From the NCBI RefSeq assembly GCF_013131805.1, contig NZ_JABJRC010000001.1, forward strand, positions 1,116,001 to 1,180,000: a stretch of DNA of 64,000 nucleotides, in the 5' to 3' direction. Both the position numbers and the translations under genes were made by a program. The notes beneath the pieces were generated by a model. It saw nothing but the letters and a program-made list of their open reading frames with translations, was not told where the DNA came from and did not search any database. This document shows, piece after piece, positions 43,566-52,079 of the stretch (its first letter is position 1; each line of letters opens with the position of its first letter). Source of the DNA: Kribbella sandramycini. GTDB lineage: Bacteria > Actinomycetota > Actinomycetes > Propionibacteriales > Kribbellaceae.

Positions 43566-44846
43566 ATGGAGACCAACGAACCGAGGCGAGTCCTCGTGGT
43601 GGGTATGGGTATCAGTGGGATGGCGACGGCCCGGCGGCTGCGGCTGGCGGGGTGGCAGCCGGTGATCATCGAGCGGGCGCCGGCCCGGCGACTGGGCGGC
43701 TACTTCGTCGCCCTGTTCGGCGCCGGCCGCCTGGCGGCCGAGCGACTGGGCCTGCTCGATCACATGCACGACCGGAAGTCCCTGCAACAGGGCGTCGACA
43801 TCGACCGCAGCGGCAAGCAGCGACCGGGCCTGAACTACGCCGACCTGCCCGGGCAGCCGTGGCTGTTGCTGCGCAGCGATGTGGAACAGGCCGCCTTCAC
43901 AGCATTGCCCGACGATGTCGAGATCCGTTACGCAACCGTGCCGACCGCCATCGAGCAGGACGCCGACGGTGTGGACGTGACGCTGCTCAACAAAGTCACC
44001 GGCATTTCCACGACCGAGCGTTTCGATCTGGTCGTCGGAGCCGACGGACTCCGCTCGACCGTGCGCTCACTGGTATTCGGCCCGCATGAGAAGTTCGTTC
44101 ACCGGATGGGGTACATGATCGCGGCCTATGAATACGCCGGTACGCCGTCCGGTCTGGCGCCCGGCGTGGGCGCGACCTTCCTGGAGCCGAATCGCTCGAT
44201 GTGGGTGTACGCATTCGCCGACCACGATCCCACCATCCTGCTGACCTATCGGACCGACGACGTGGACGCCGAGCGGTCCCGGCCGGCGATCGAGAGCGTG
44301 CGCGCCGCGTTCGGCGAGCGGGCCCCTGAGGTCCTGGCCGACGTGCTGGACAACCTGGAGGCCAGCGACAACGCCATCTTCGACTCGGCGGAACAGGTGA
44401 AGATGGACACCTGGCACCAGGGCCGAGTGGTGCTGCTCGGAGACTCCGCCTGGTGCGTGACCTTGTACGCCGGAATGGGCGTCTCCGCAGCGATCGCGGG
44501 CGCCGACCTACTGGGCACCATGCTCGAGCAGCGGCCCGACGACCTCGAAGGCGTTCTCACCGACTGGGAGCAAGGCCTGCGGCCGTACACCACCTTCTAC
44601 CAGACCAACGCCTACGAGGATCGGGGCTTCTTCGTCGCGGACAACTGGCTGCAGATCCTGCTCCGCCGCGCCCTTCCCACCCTCGGCAAAACGCGGCTCG
44701 GCCGCCGCCTGATCGATAAGATGTTCCACGTCGAAGGCGTCATCACCTACAAGAGCGCGGACATCCTGGACGAAGTCCTGGGCGGTTCACGTCATCACCA
44801 CGAGGAGCCACAGGTTGTCCACCGTCCCCGGCACTCTGCCGCCTAA
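43566..44846 (+). CDS. FAD-dependent aromatic-ring monooxygenase (TetX/PHBH-like)
   Basis: 426 residues, group A flavin monooxygenase. GxGxxG FAD motif VLVVGMGISGMATARRLRLAGWQPVIIERAP, DG motif FDLVVGADGLRSTVRSLVF and GD motif GRVVLLGDSAWCVTLYAGMGVSAAIAGADLL are all in place. The class includes tetracycline-, rifampicin- and phenol-hydroxylating enzymes, so drug inactivation or polyketide tailoring are both possible. ATG 43566 lies six bases after a -10-like TATGCT, so the transcript may be leaderless. The 3' end overlaps the TetR start by 32 bases. Confidence 0.88.
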   Translation: METNEPRRVLVVGMGISGMATARRLRLAGWQPVIIERAPARRLGGYFVALFGAGRLAAERLGLLDHMHDRKSLQQGVDIDRSGKQRPGLNYADLPGQPWLLLRSDVEQAAFTALPDDVEIRYATVPTAIEQDADGVDVTLLNKVTGISTTERFDLVVGADGLRSTVRSLVFGPHEKFVHRMGYMIAAYEYAGTPSGLAPGVGATFLEPNRSMWVYAFADHDPTILLTYRTDDVDAERSRPAIESVRAAFGERAPEVLADVLDNLEASDNAIFDSAEQVKMDTWHQGRVVLLGDSAWCVTLYAGMGVSAAIAGADLLGTMLEQRPDDLEGVLTDWEQGLRPYTTFYQTNAYEDRGFFVADNWLQILLRRALPTLGKTRLGRRLIDKMFHVEGVITYKSADILDEVLGGSRHHHEEPQVVHRPRHSAA

Positions 44847-45519
44847 GGCCGAGCGGCTCCTCGCTGCCGCGGGAGAACTACTGATGGCCCGCGGCAGCAA
44901 GGGTGTGACGATCGCGGAGGTGGCACGCAAGGGACACACCGGCAAGGGAACGGTCTACCTGTACTGGAAGACCAAGGAAGATCTGCTGCTGGATCTCGTC
45001 TGCCGGGACTTCCTCGACCTGGCGGGCGAGCTGGCCGAGCTGCTCGCCGGTGACCACGAGCTGATCCGGCCCTCCCGGCTGTGCCCAGCCCTGCTCGACC
45101 TGGCCCGGGCACATCCCTATGTCGACGCCCTGCGCAGCAACGACGCCGAACTGCTCGGCGTGCTGACGACCGACGTTCGCTCGGCCACGCTGCTGGACGC
45201 GCTCGGACCGGACGCACTGGTGCGCCGGATCCTGCCGATCTGGCGCACGAACCTGCTGGCCAGGACGGATTGGACGGTCGCCGACCAGACGCAGGCGGTC
45301 AACTTCCTCTTCTCGGGAGTCATGACCTCGACGGCCGGCGCGTCCCCGGAAGCGGTTCGCGACTCCAACCGGGTGGCGGCCGGCGCTTTCACCGCGCTGC
45401 TCGGCCCCGAGGAGGCGGGCCCCAAAGACGTACGCGCTGCCGCCGAGGCCGCTCTGGCAGCCTTGGCGGAACAGCGCGCTGCGGTCACGAACCTGCTGTC
45501 GCAACCAATCCCGGCGTGA
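44815..45519 (+). CDS. TetR-family transcriptional repressor
   Basis: 234 residues. N-terminal HTH: AERLLAAAGELLMARGSKGVTIAEVARKGHTGKGTVYLYWKTKEDLLLDLV, the standard TetR pattern with KGTVYLYWKTK. The C-terminal ligand domain is mostly helical (ALLDLARAHPYVDALRSND..., AVNFLFSGVMTS). TTG 44815 is chosen because GAGGAG lies eight bases upstream. It is inside the end of the monooxygenase gene, so both are made from one message, fitting a repressor of its own operon that responds to the enzyme's substrate. Confidence 0.9.
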   Translation: MSTVPGTLPPKAERLLAAAGELLMARGSKGVTIAEVARKGHTGKGTVYLYWKTKEDLLLDLVCRDFLDLAGELAELLAGDHELIRPSRLCPALLDLARAHPYVDALRSNDAELLGVLTTDVRSATLLDALGPDALVRRILPIWRTNLLARTDWTVADQTQAVNFLFSGVMTSTAGASPEAVRDSNRVAAGAFTALLGPEEAGPKDVRAAAEAALAALAEQRAAVTNLLSQPIPA

Positions 45520-45541
45520 CGCCGGGCCGATCGAGAACGCG

Positions 45542-46210
45542 TCAGACAGCTTTGCCGATCAGTTCCTTGGCGACCGCGAGACCGTGCTCCTCAGCAGCGG
45601 CGTGGGCGCCGTTCTCGGATTCCTTCGACAGGTCGATCAGTCCCTCCATACCCGGAGTCACCGGGGCGAGGGTGAGCTCGGCGGCCGCGATCCGGACGCT
45701 CATCCCGAACATGTCGCCGAAGATGCGCTCCAGGTACGGCGTCGCGTGGTCCCAGCCGTGTTTCGGCGTACCGAGCTGGTAGCCACCGCCACGCGCGATG
45801 GTGATGATGGCCGGGCGACCTTGCAGTGGGTTCGATCCCCCGAGCAGTTCGTCGTCGAAGACCAGTAGGTCGACCCAGACCTTCACGTGCTGCGCGATGC
45901 CGTAGTTGTACATCGGAACCGCGAGCAGCAACGCGTCCGCACTCTTGATCTCCTCCGCCAGTTCGGCGACCAGCGCCTCGGCGTCGGCCAAGAGGTCACG
46001 CTCGGCGTCGGTGGCCGGCTGCTCGCCGTACTTCGCCCTCGCCAGGGCCGGCCAGGCCGTGGCCGGCAGCGGGCGCCGGCCGAGATCACGGCGGATCACC
46101 ACGCCGTCGGGGTTTTCGGCCCGCCAGGCCGCTTCGGCGCTGTCGGCGAGTGCCCGGCTGACCGATCCGTTGCGGCGCACGCTGGCGTCGACGCGGAGCA
46201 AGGTCGTCAT
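45542..46210 (-). CDS. azoR: FMN-dependent NADH-azoreductase (AzoR/AcpD family)
   Basis: 222-residue flavodoxin-fold quinone/azo reductase: LLRVDASVRRNGSVSRALADS (phosphate loop), AVPMYNYGIAQHVKVWVD (flavin site) and IARGGGYQLGTPKHGWDHATPYLERIFGDMFGM (C-terminal lobe) are diagnostic. Two-electron quinone reduction is the likely physiological role. ATG 46210 with GGGAGAG eight bases upstream. Divergent from the fusion oxidase; the 220-base gap carries two copies of an ATAATCTG palindrome, one next to each start. Confidence 0.9.
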   Translation of the reverse strand: MTTLLRVDASVRRNGSVSRALADSAEAAWRAENPDGVVIRRDLGRRPLPATAWPALARAKYGEQPATDAERDLLADAEALVAELAEEIKSADALLLAVPMYNYGIAQHVKVWVDLLVFDDELLGGSNPLQGRPAIITIARGGGYQLGTPKHGWDHATPYLERIFGDMFGMSVRIAAAELTLAPVTPGMEGLIDLSKESENGAHAAAEEHGLAVAKELIGKAV

Positions 46211-46262
46211 GATCGTTTCTCTCCCTGGGACTGTGATGGGAACCACTAAAAGTTGCCACAGC

Positions 46263-46285
46263 GATAATCTGCTGAACAGATCATC
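46263..46285. promoter_or_regulatory. ATAATCTG palindrome, azoreductase side
   Basis: GATAATCTG-CTGAA-CAGATCATC, one mismatch in nine arm pairs, 53 bases upstream of the azoreductase ATG. Confidence 0.6.
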
Positions 46286-46387
46286 TACAGCCGGAACGTA
46301 GTTGCTTCGACCGCCGGGAGAGTAGGAATTTCCCACCCAGGTAGGTCATGCGGGAATGCCCGATCATGAGTCATGTGTTGCCGTCTA

Positions 46388-46410
46388 TATAATCTGAGCT
46401 ACAGATTATC
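46388..46410. promoter_or_regulatory. ATAATCTG palindrome, fusion-oxidase side
   Basis: TATAATCTG-AGCTA-CAGATTATC. TATAAT at 46388-46393 is also a perfect -10 hexamer for the fusion oxidase, so occupancy would block that promoter. A ribosome site (GGAAGGA) and GTG start follow. Confidence 0.65.
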
Positions 46411-46430
46411 TGCTTCCGGAAGGAATTGAC

Positions 46431-48680
46431 GTGAGTGACTACGGGCACGAGCTGCTGGTCGGGGCCTTCCTGACGCCCTCGGCCAAGGACGCCGACGAGG
46501 TGGTGCGCCTGGCGGAGGTCGCCGACGCGGCCGGTCTGGACGTGATGACGTTCCAGGACCACCCGTACAACGCAGGCCTGCTGGACACCTGGACGCTGCT
46601 GAGCTGGGTCGCGGCCCGGACGAAGCGGATCGCGGTCGCCGGGAACGTGCTGAACCTTCCGCTCCGGCCGCCCGCCGTACTGGCGCGCGCCGCGGCGAGC
46701 CTGGACCTGTTGTCGCACGGGCGGTTCGAGCTCGGGATCGGGGCCGGCGGGTTCCCGGACGCTGTGCACGGGATGGGCGGTGAGCTGCAAAGCCCCGGTG
46801 AGCGGCTCGGCGCGCTGTCCGAGGCGATCGACATCGTGCGCGGGGTGTGGGATGTGGATACCCGCGGCGGGTTCAGCTTCGACGGAAAGCACTACCAGAT
46901 CCCGGGGATGAAGCGTGGACCGCGACCGGCGCACGACATCTCGGTCTGGCTCGGCGCGTACAAGCCGCGGATCCTCGAGCTGACCGGGCGCAAGGGCGAC
47001 GGCTGGCTGCCGACCTTCGAGTACCTGGAGCCGGGCGCGCACATCACCGGCAACGCGATCATCGACGAGGCTGCCCAGGCCGCCGGCCGCGATCCGGGCG
47101 ACGTTCGGCGGATGCTCAACCTGATGGCGCCTGGGCCGAACTCGTTCTTGAAGGGCAGTCCGGACAGCTGGGCGGAGCAGTTGCTGCCCCTGGTGCTGGA
47201 CCACGGCTTCAGCGCGTTCTTCCTGGTCGGCAACGACGAGCGCGCACTCCAGGTCCTCGGCCAGGAGGTCGCACCGCAGTTGCGGGAGTTCGTCGCGAAG
47301 GAACGCAAGATCGAACGGACACCAGCCGCACTCGCGGCGCGGGTGCCCGGGATCGATTACGACGCCTTACCAGACGATTTGCGGACGAAGGCGGTCGAGC
47401 CGGGCGACAAGTCGTACGACGCGGTGCGGCACACGTTCGCGCGCAAGGGATCGCCGGGACTCGTCATCCAGGCCGGCACTGTCGACGAGGTCCGGTCAGC
47501 GCTGACTTTTGCCCGGATCCAGAGCGTGCCGATCTCGGTCCGGAGCGGCGGTCACGGCTTCAGCGGACGGTCGACGAACGACGGCGGCATCATCATCGAC
47601 GTCGGCCGGATGAACGCGGTCGAGGTCCTCGACCGGTCCCGCCGACTCGTCCGGGTCGGCCCGGGCGCCCGCTGGGGTCAGGTCGCCGCCGCACTTGAGC
47701 CGCATGGACTCGTGATCAGCTCCGGCGACTTCGGCGGCGTCGGCGTCGGTGGACTCGCGACGACAGCAGGGCTGGGATATCTCGCCCGCAGCTACGGGCT
47801 GACGATCGACCACATCCGCGCGGTCGAGATCGTGCTGGCCGACGGCACGTTCCACCGGGTCGACGCCGAGCACGAGCCTGATCTGTTCTGGGCCGTGCGC
47901 GGTGCCGGCGGCAACTTCGGCATCGTCACCGCCTTCGAGATCGAGGCGACCGAACTGCACGACGTCGTCCACGCCACCCTGTACGTCGACGCCTCGGAAA
48001 CGGCCGCGGTCATGGAGCGATGGGGACGCCTGGTCGAGGATGCGCCACGCGAGCTGACCAGCTTCATGGCGCTCTATCCCCCACGTCGCGGACAACCACC
48101 GGTCGCGCAGATCATCCTCGTGTACGCCGGTGACGACGTACCGTCGGCGCAGGAAGCGCTGGCGCCGTTCCTCTCGGTCGGTCCGGTCCTGGAGCAGGAG
48201 GCCGAGCTCACGCCGTACGCGTCGGTGATCCAGATGCCCGACTACCGGCATGACGGCAACGGGCCGGCGCACAACCGCAGCGGTCTGATCGACCACCTGA
48301 CGCCGGAGAGTTCCGCCGTCATCGAGAAGATGATCAAGTCGGGCAAGATCCTGATGATGCAGTTCCGCTCCGCCGGCGGCGCGGTCAACGACGTCCCGGC
48401 CGACGCCACGGCGTACGCGCATCGCCACCAGAACTTCTCGATCGTCAGCGCCACCTTCCCGGACTGGACGACATACCAGGACGAGTTGTGGAGCGAGCTC
48501 TACCCGCACCTCGACGGCATGTACCTGAGCTTCGAGACCACCACCGCCCCCGAACGACTGCTCGACGCCTTCCCCGCACCGACCCTGTGCCGCCTCCGCG
48601 CCCTGAAGGCGAAATACGACCCCGACAGCATCTTCGACAAGAACTTCGACCTCACCAAGGCCGACCTACTCCCCCGATGA
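46431..48680 (+). CDS. Two-flavoenzyme fusion: luciferase-like monooxygenase + BBE-type FAD oxidase
   Basis: 749 residues. Residues 1-290 form an F420/FMN-type luciferase-like (LLM) barrel: ELLVGAFLTPSAKDADEVVRLAEVADAAGLD, RIAVAGNVLNLPLRPPAVLARAAASLDLLSHGRFELGIGAGG, HDISVWLGAYKPRILELTGRKGDGWLP. From about 340 comes a FAD_binding_4/berberine-bridge oxidase: SVRSGGHGFSGRSTNDGGIIIDVG with His375, the usual 8-alpha-histidyl FAD site, and ending YDPDSIFDKNFDL. The second covalent Cys of bicovalent BBEs is absent (GDFGGVGVGGLATTAGLG), so one covalent link is expected. Reaction unknown; a coupled hydroxylation plus oxidation is plausible. GTG 46431 with GGAAGGA upstream. Confidence 0.85.
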   Translation: MSDYGHELLVGAFLTPSAKDADEVVRLAEVADAAGLDVMTFQDHPYNAGLLDTWTLLSWVAARTKRIAVAGNVLNLPLRPPAVLARAAASLDLLSHGRFELGIGAGGFPDAVHGMGGELQSPGERLGALSEAIDIVRGVWDVDTRGGFSFDGKHYQIPGMKRGPRPAHDISVWLGAYKPRILELTGRKGDGWLPTFEYLEPGAHITGNAIIDEAAQAAGRDPGDVRRMLNLMAPGPNSFLKGSPDSWAEQLLPLVLDHGFSAFFLVGNDERALQVLGQEVAPQLREFVAKERKIERTPAALAARVPGIDYDALPDDLRTKAVEPGDKSYDAVRHTFARKGSPGLVIQAGTVDEVRSALTFARIQSVPISVRSGGHGFSGRSTNDGGIIIDVGRMNAVEVLDRSRRLVRVGPGARWGQVAAALEPHGLVISSGDFGGVGVGGLATTAGLGYLARSYGLTIDHIRAVEIVLADGTFHRVDAEHEPDLFWAVRGAGGNFGIVTAFEIEATELHDVVHATLYVDASETAAVMERWGRLVEDAPRELTSFMALYPPRRGQPPVAQIILVYAGDDVPSAQEALAPFLSVGPVLEQEAELTPYASVIQMPDYRHDGNGPAHNRSGLIDHLTPESSAVIEKMIKSGKILMMQFRSAGGAVNDVPADATAYAHRHQNFSIVSATFPDWTTYQDELWSELYPHLDGMYLSFETTTAPERLLDAFPAPTLCRLRALKAKYDPDSIFDKNFDLTKADLLPR

Positions 48681-48797
48681 CTGGAGAGACCATGCCGGAG
48701 GGCCGCAGTCCCGCACCGAGCCACAAGAGCTGCTCGAGGCCGGGCCAGTCTGAGACGGCGGCGTCACAGATGGTGAGGCCATCCTGTCTTAGCAGGT

Positions 48798-49799
48798 ATG
48801 AACGCACCTGACACCACAGGGATCGACACTCTCGAGAGCCTCCGCAGTCATTTGCAATGGGCTGTCGAGCTGGAGCACGCGACGCTCCCGCCGTACTTGT
48901 ACGCGTTGTACTCCCTCGACCCCACGCGGAACGCCGACGCGGTCGAACTGGTGAGCAGTGTGTTCGTCGAGGAGATGATCCACCTGTCTCTCGCCGCCAA
49001 CCTGCTCAACGCAGTCGGTGGCGAGCCACAGCTGGACACCCCGGCGCTGCTGCCGGACTATCCACGACTGCTCCCCCACGGGTCGGTGGAGTTGTCGCTG
49101 CTGCCGTTCGGATCGGCGGCGCTCGAGATGTTCCTCGCCCTGGAGCGGCCGGAGGCGCCGACCGGTCCGCCGGAGAGCGATCGCTACGAGACGATCGGCC
49201 AGTTCTACGACGCGATCGAGGCCGGCTTCCGATCCCTGTGCGACAGTCTCGGTGCGGACAAGGTCTTCACCGGCGACCCGGCCCGGCAGGTCGCCTTCGG
49301 ACCGTTCCACCACACCGCCGGAAAGCTCACCGCCGTGACCGACCTGGCATCGGCCCTCGCCGCACTCGAGGAGATCGTCGAGCAGGGCGAAGGTACGTCC
49401 CGCGGCGAGATCTGGGACGGCGACCACGACATCTTTCACCCCGACCGCGACGAGGTCGCTCACTACTACCGGTTCGAGGAGCTCAAACTCGGCCGCCGCT
49501 ACCAGCGCGGCGACACACCCGCCGGCGGCCCCACCGGGGATCCCGTCGCCGTCGACCCGGCAGGCGTCTACTCGGTCTCGCCCGCGCAGACGACCGCCGA
49601 GATTCGGCAAGCACAGCTGACGTTCGACAACACCTACTGCACCATCCTCTACCTCCTGCAAGAGACTTTCACCGGCGATCCGGCACAACTCCGCGACGCC
49701 GTCCGAACCATGTTCGGTCTCAAGGCCCAGGCAGTCGCGCTCTTCCAGTCCGGAGCAGGCCCCACCTTCCACTACATCGCACCCGACGAGCGCGTTTGA
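48798..49799 (+). CDS. Ferritin-like diiron-fold protein (VioB/PF12902-type)
   Basis: 333 residues. The four-helix metal-binding pattern is visible: LQWAVELEHATLPPYLYALYSL, FVEEMIHLSLAANLLNAVGGEP, then YETIGQFYDAIEAGF and EVAHYYRFEEL, supplying E, ExxH-like and H/E ligands. This is the ferritin-like group found in VioB and in many standalone actinobacterial proteins; members oxidise or bind small aromatic amines. ATG 48798; ribosome site weak. Followed after 13 bases by the MmyB-type regulator, so one operon. Confidence 0.8.
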   Translation: MNAPDTTGIDTLESLRSHLQWAVELEHATLPPYLYALYSLDPTRNADAVELVSSVFVEEMIHLSLAANLLNAVGGEPQLDTPALLPDYPRLLPHGSVELSLLPFGSAALEMFLALERPEAPTGPPESDRYETIGQFYDAIEAGFRSLCDSLGADKVFTGDPARQVAFGPFHHTAGKLTAVTDLASALAALEEIVEQGEGTSRGEIWDGDHDIFHPDRDEVAHYYRFEELKLGRRYQRGDTPAGGPTGDPVAVDPAGVYSVSPAQTTAEIRQAQLTFDNTYCTILYLLQETFTGDPAQLRDAVRTMFGLKAQAVALFQSGAGPTFHYIAPDERV

Positions 49800-49812
49800 G
49801 GAGCAACCTTCG

Positions 49813-50622
49813 ATGGCTGAGAAGAACCCCCTCGGGGAATTCATCAAGGCACGCCGCGATCTGTTGCGACCTGTCGATGTCGGCCTTGCCGGACCGCCGA
49901 GTACCCGTACCGCGGGGCTCCGGCGCGAGGATCTGGCGACGCTGGCCGGTATCAGTGCCGACTACCTGTCGCGACTCGAGCAGGGCCGGGAACGCAACCC
50001 TTCGCATCGAGTGATCAAAGCCTTGGCGGAGGTCCTGCATCTGGACGCCGAGGCGACCGAGCACCTGCATCGTCTTGCCCACCCCCAGTTGGCCGTCGAC
50101 GGATCGGTGACCGAGGAGGTCAATCCAGATCTCGCCCGGATGCTCGCGGCCTGGCCGGACACCCCGGCCATGGTCACAGGTTCCGGGCTCGACATCCTGA
50201 CCGCCAACCCCCTTGCCGCAGCCCTCTACTCCCCCGCCGGGCCCCGACCGAACCTGCTGCTGTTCACCTTTCTCGACCCGCAGGCTCGAGAGTTCTTCGT
50301 CGGCTGGGAGACCGTTGCGAGCCGAGCGGTCGCCGGCCTCCAGGCGGTCTCCTCCACGCCTTGCGCCGCGTCGGCCCGGCGGCAGGCGCTCATCGGCAGA
50401 CTGTGCAGCGAAAGCCCCGACTTCGCCCGGATGTGGGCCAAGCACGACGTGCGCCAACCGAAGTACGACGTGATGCGGCTGCGGCATCCGGAGGTCGGCG
50501 AGCTCGAGCTGGCCTACCAGACGCTGACGGTGAACGACGCGCCGTGGCAGCTGCTCAACGTCTACCAAGCCGCGGCGGGGAGTCCTGCCGAGGAGGCGCT
50601 TCGTGAGCTTGGTGCCAGGTAG
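49813..50622 (+). CDS. MmyB-type XRE regulator with PAS-like ligand domain
   Basis: 269 residues. HTH 1-75: LGEFIKARRDLLRPVDVGL and LRREDLATLAGISADYLSRLEQGRERNPSHRVIKALAEVLHL. The remainder is the MmyB-like ligand-binding domain (NPDLARMLAAWPDTPAMVTGSGLDILTANPLAAALY, FLDPQAREFFVGWE, PDFARMWAKHDVRQ, LELAYQTLTVNDAPWQLLNVYQA), which in solved members binds fatty-acid-like ligands. Activators of adjacent redox genes are usual. GAGGAG is nine bases before the ATG. An AGGAAT/GTTCCT palindrome starts at its stop codon, in front of an HTH-less paralogue; I infer this protein is its binder. Confidence 0.9.
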   Translation: MAEKNPLGEFIKARRDLLRPVDVGLAGPPSTRTAGLRREDLATLAGISADYLSRLEQGRERNPSHRVIKALAEVLHLDAEATEHLHRLAHPQLAVDGSVTEEVNPDLARMLAAWPDTPAMVTGSGLDILTANPLAAALYSPAGPRPNLLLFTFLDPQAREFFVGWETVASRAVAGLQAVSSTPCAASARRQALIGRLCSESPDFARMWAKHDVRQPKYDVMRLRHPEVGELELAYQTLTVNDAPWQLLNVYQAAAGSPAEEALRELGAR

Positions 50623-50636
50623 GAATCGAGTTCCTA
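50620..50636. promoter_or_regulatory. AGGART palindrome, copy 4
   Basis: TAGGAAT-CGA-GTTCCTA; overlaps the stop codon of the regulator. Its centre is 43 bases before the downstream ATG, with a TAGCTT -10-like box at 50659-50664. Confidence 0.6.
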
Positions 50637-50670
50637 CTTGGTAGCAGCAGTTTCGCCCTAGCTTGGGAGA

Positions 50671-51177
50671 ATGAGGACACTGAACCTTCTCGAGGCGTCC
50701 GTTCAGCCTGAGCTGTTGCAGCTGATGCATTCGTGGCGCTACTACCCGGCCGTCATCGTGGATCCGCAGCTCGAGGTCCTCGCCCTGAACCTGACCGCAC
50801 AGCGGTTGTACGGCCGGGTCGCCGACGAGACGAACCTGGCGCGGTTCGTCTTCGGCAACCAGGCCGCGCGTGACTTCCTCGCCGACTGGCCCAAGGTCGC
50901 CCGCGATGTCGTCGCCGGGCTGCGTGTTGCTGCCGGCAACGATCCTCGCAACCCAGCGCTCCGGGTGCTGGTCGCCGAGTTGACCGCGTCGAGCACCGAG
51001 TTCCGGTCGCTGTGGTCACACAGCAAGGCGGAGCCCAGTTCGGCCGGAGTGTTACGGCTGCGGGATGCCGAGCTGGGACTGATGAGCCTCAACTTCCAGG
51101 TCTTCGGAATCGATGACCGCACTGGCCAGCAGCTCGTCGTCTTCCAGCCCGCGGGGACCGCCGATCTGCGGCCCTGA
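50671..51177 (+). CDS. HTH-less MmyB-type ligand-binding domain protein
   Basis: 168 residues that align by eye with residues about 100-269 of the preceding regulator: PELLQLMHSWRYYPAVIVDPQLEVLALNLTAQRLYG, VFGNQAARDFLADWPKVARDVVAGLRVAAG, STEFRSLWSHSKAE and LMSLNFQVFGIDDRTGQQLVVFQP. The DNA-binding half is missing and no relic is seen upstream. It might sequester ligand, form non-binding heterodimers with the regulator, or be an enzyme-like offshoot. ATG 50671 about six bases after a -10-like box suggests a leaderless mRNA. Confidence 0.8.
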   Translation: MRTLNLLEASVQPELLQLMHSWRYYPAVIVDPQLEVLALNLTAQRLYGRVADETNLARFVFGNQAARDFLADWPKVARDVVAGLRVAAGNDPRNPALRVLVAELTASSTEFRSLWSHSKAEPSSAGVLRLRDAELGLMSLNFQVFGIDDRTGQQLVVFQPAGTADLRP

Positions 51178-51182
51178 GAGGC

Positions 51183-52046
51183 TCAGCCGAAGAAGTCCGC
51201 GAGAGCCTTCGCCACTGCCTCCGGCTGTTCGATCGGCAGGAAGTGACCGGAGTCGTCGATCAGGGCCACGTCCGCTCCCAACTGCTGCCAGGTCGGCTGG
51301 ATCGCCGTGAAGTTCGCCGGCGACGCGAGGCCCAGCATCGGAACCGTCACCGTCCCGTAGGTCTTGAAATCCGCGACGTCCTGGTCGAACGTCTGGAACC
51401 AGCCGTTGCCGGCCCGGATGGCGTCGACGCTGTCGTACGCACGGGCATACGCCACGCGATCGTGCCGGTCGATCCTGCTGCGATCGACGAGGTGGCTGTC
51501 GAAGACGTGGTCGACGACGAACTGCATCCGGCCGGCCAGCAGCTGCTCGGGCAGGCCGTGGAGCTGGTTGAGCGGGAACCACCACAGGTTGGGTGCGCCG
51601 TCGTGCGGAAGCAGCTTCAGGTCGTACAGACTGGCATCCGGATGCCCGACCTCCATGATGGCCAGTTTGGTGATGGCTTCGGGGTGGTTGATCGCGTAGC
51701 TGTAGGCAACCATCGAGCCGATGTCGTGCCCGGCGATGTGGGCCTTGGTGTAGCCGAGGTGCCGAACGAGTTCGAAGACGTCGCGCGCCATCGTCTTCTT
51801 GTCGTACCCGTCAGCCGGTTTCGCCGAGAGGTTCATTCCGCGCAGGTCGACTGCGATCACCCGGTACCGCTCGGCGAGCAGCGGCATGGCGTGGCGGAAC
51901 TCGCGCCACGTCACCGGCCACCCGGGCAACAGCACCAGCGGTTCACCCTGGCCCCCGGCGACGTAGTGCAGCGTCGTGCCGTTCACCTCGGCGACAGCAC
52001 TCCGGAAGTGGCCTGGAAGCCCCTCAGCCAGCACAGCGTCATCCAT
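51183..52046 (-). CDS. Alpha/beta hydrolase, epoxide-hydrolase/dehalogenase-like
   Basis: 287 residues. LVLLPGWPVTWREFRHAMPLLAERYRVIAVDLRGMNLS is the oxyanion region; AHIAGHDIGSMVAYSYAI places an Asp at the nucleophile elbow (GHDIGS), as in epoxide hydrolases and haloalkane dehalogenases; DSGHFLPIEQPE provides the catalytic His. ATG 52046 has GGGAG eight bases upstream and is preferred over GTG 52061. Its stop is five bases from that of the convergent HTH-less protein. The beta-helix gene ends 33 bases upstream on the same strand. Confidence 0.85.
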   Translation of the reverse strand: MDDAVLAEGLPGHFRSAVAEVNGTTLHYVAGGQGEPLVLLPGWPVTWREFRHAMPLLAERYRVIAVDLRGMNLSAKPADGYDKKTMARDVFELVRHLGYTKAHIAGHDIGSMVAYSYAINHPEAITKLAIMEVGHPDASLYDLKLLPHDGAPNLWWFPLNQLHGLPEQLLAGRMQFVVDHVFDSHLVDRSRIDRHDRVAYARAYDSVDAIRAGNGWFQTFDQDVADFKTYGTVTVPMLGLASPANFTAIQPTWQQLGADVALIDDSGHFLPIEQPEAVAKALADFFG

Positions 52047-52079
52047 CCAGACCACTCCCACAGCGTCGACGATCAGTAC

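Noticed and set aside
46324..46338. Eighth AGGART copy (AGGAAT-TTC-CCACCC)
   Set aside because: Only one arm fits; second half-site does not, so left out of the seven.
48681..48797. Relic gene between the fusion oxidase and the ferritin-like gene
   Set aside because: A minus-strand stretch reads plausibly for about 30 residues but has no start, stop or homology that I recognise.
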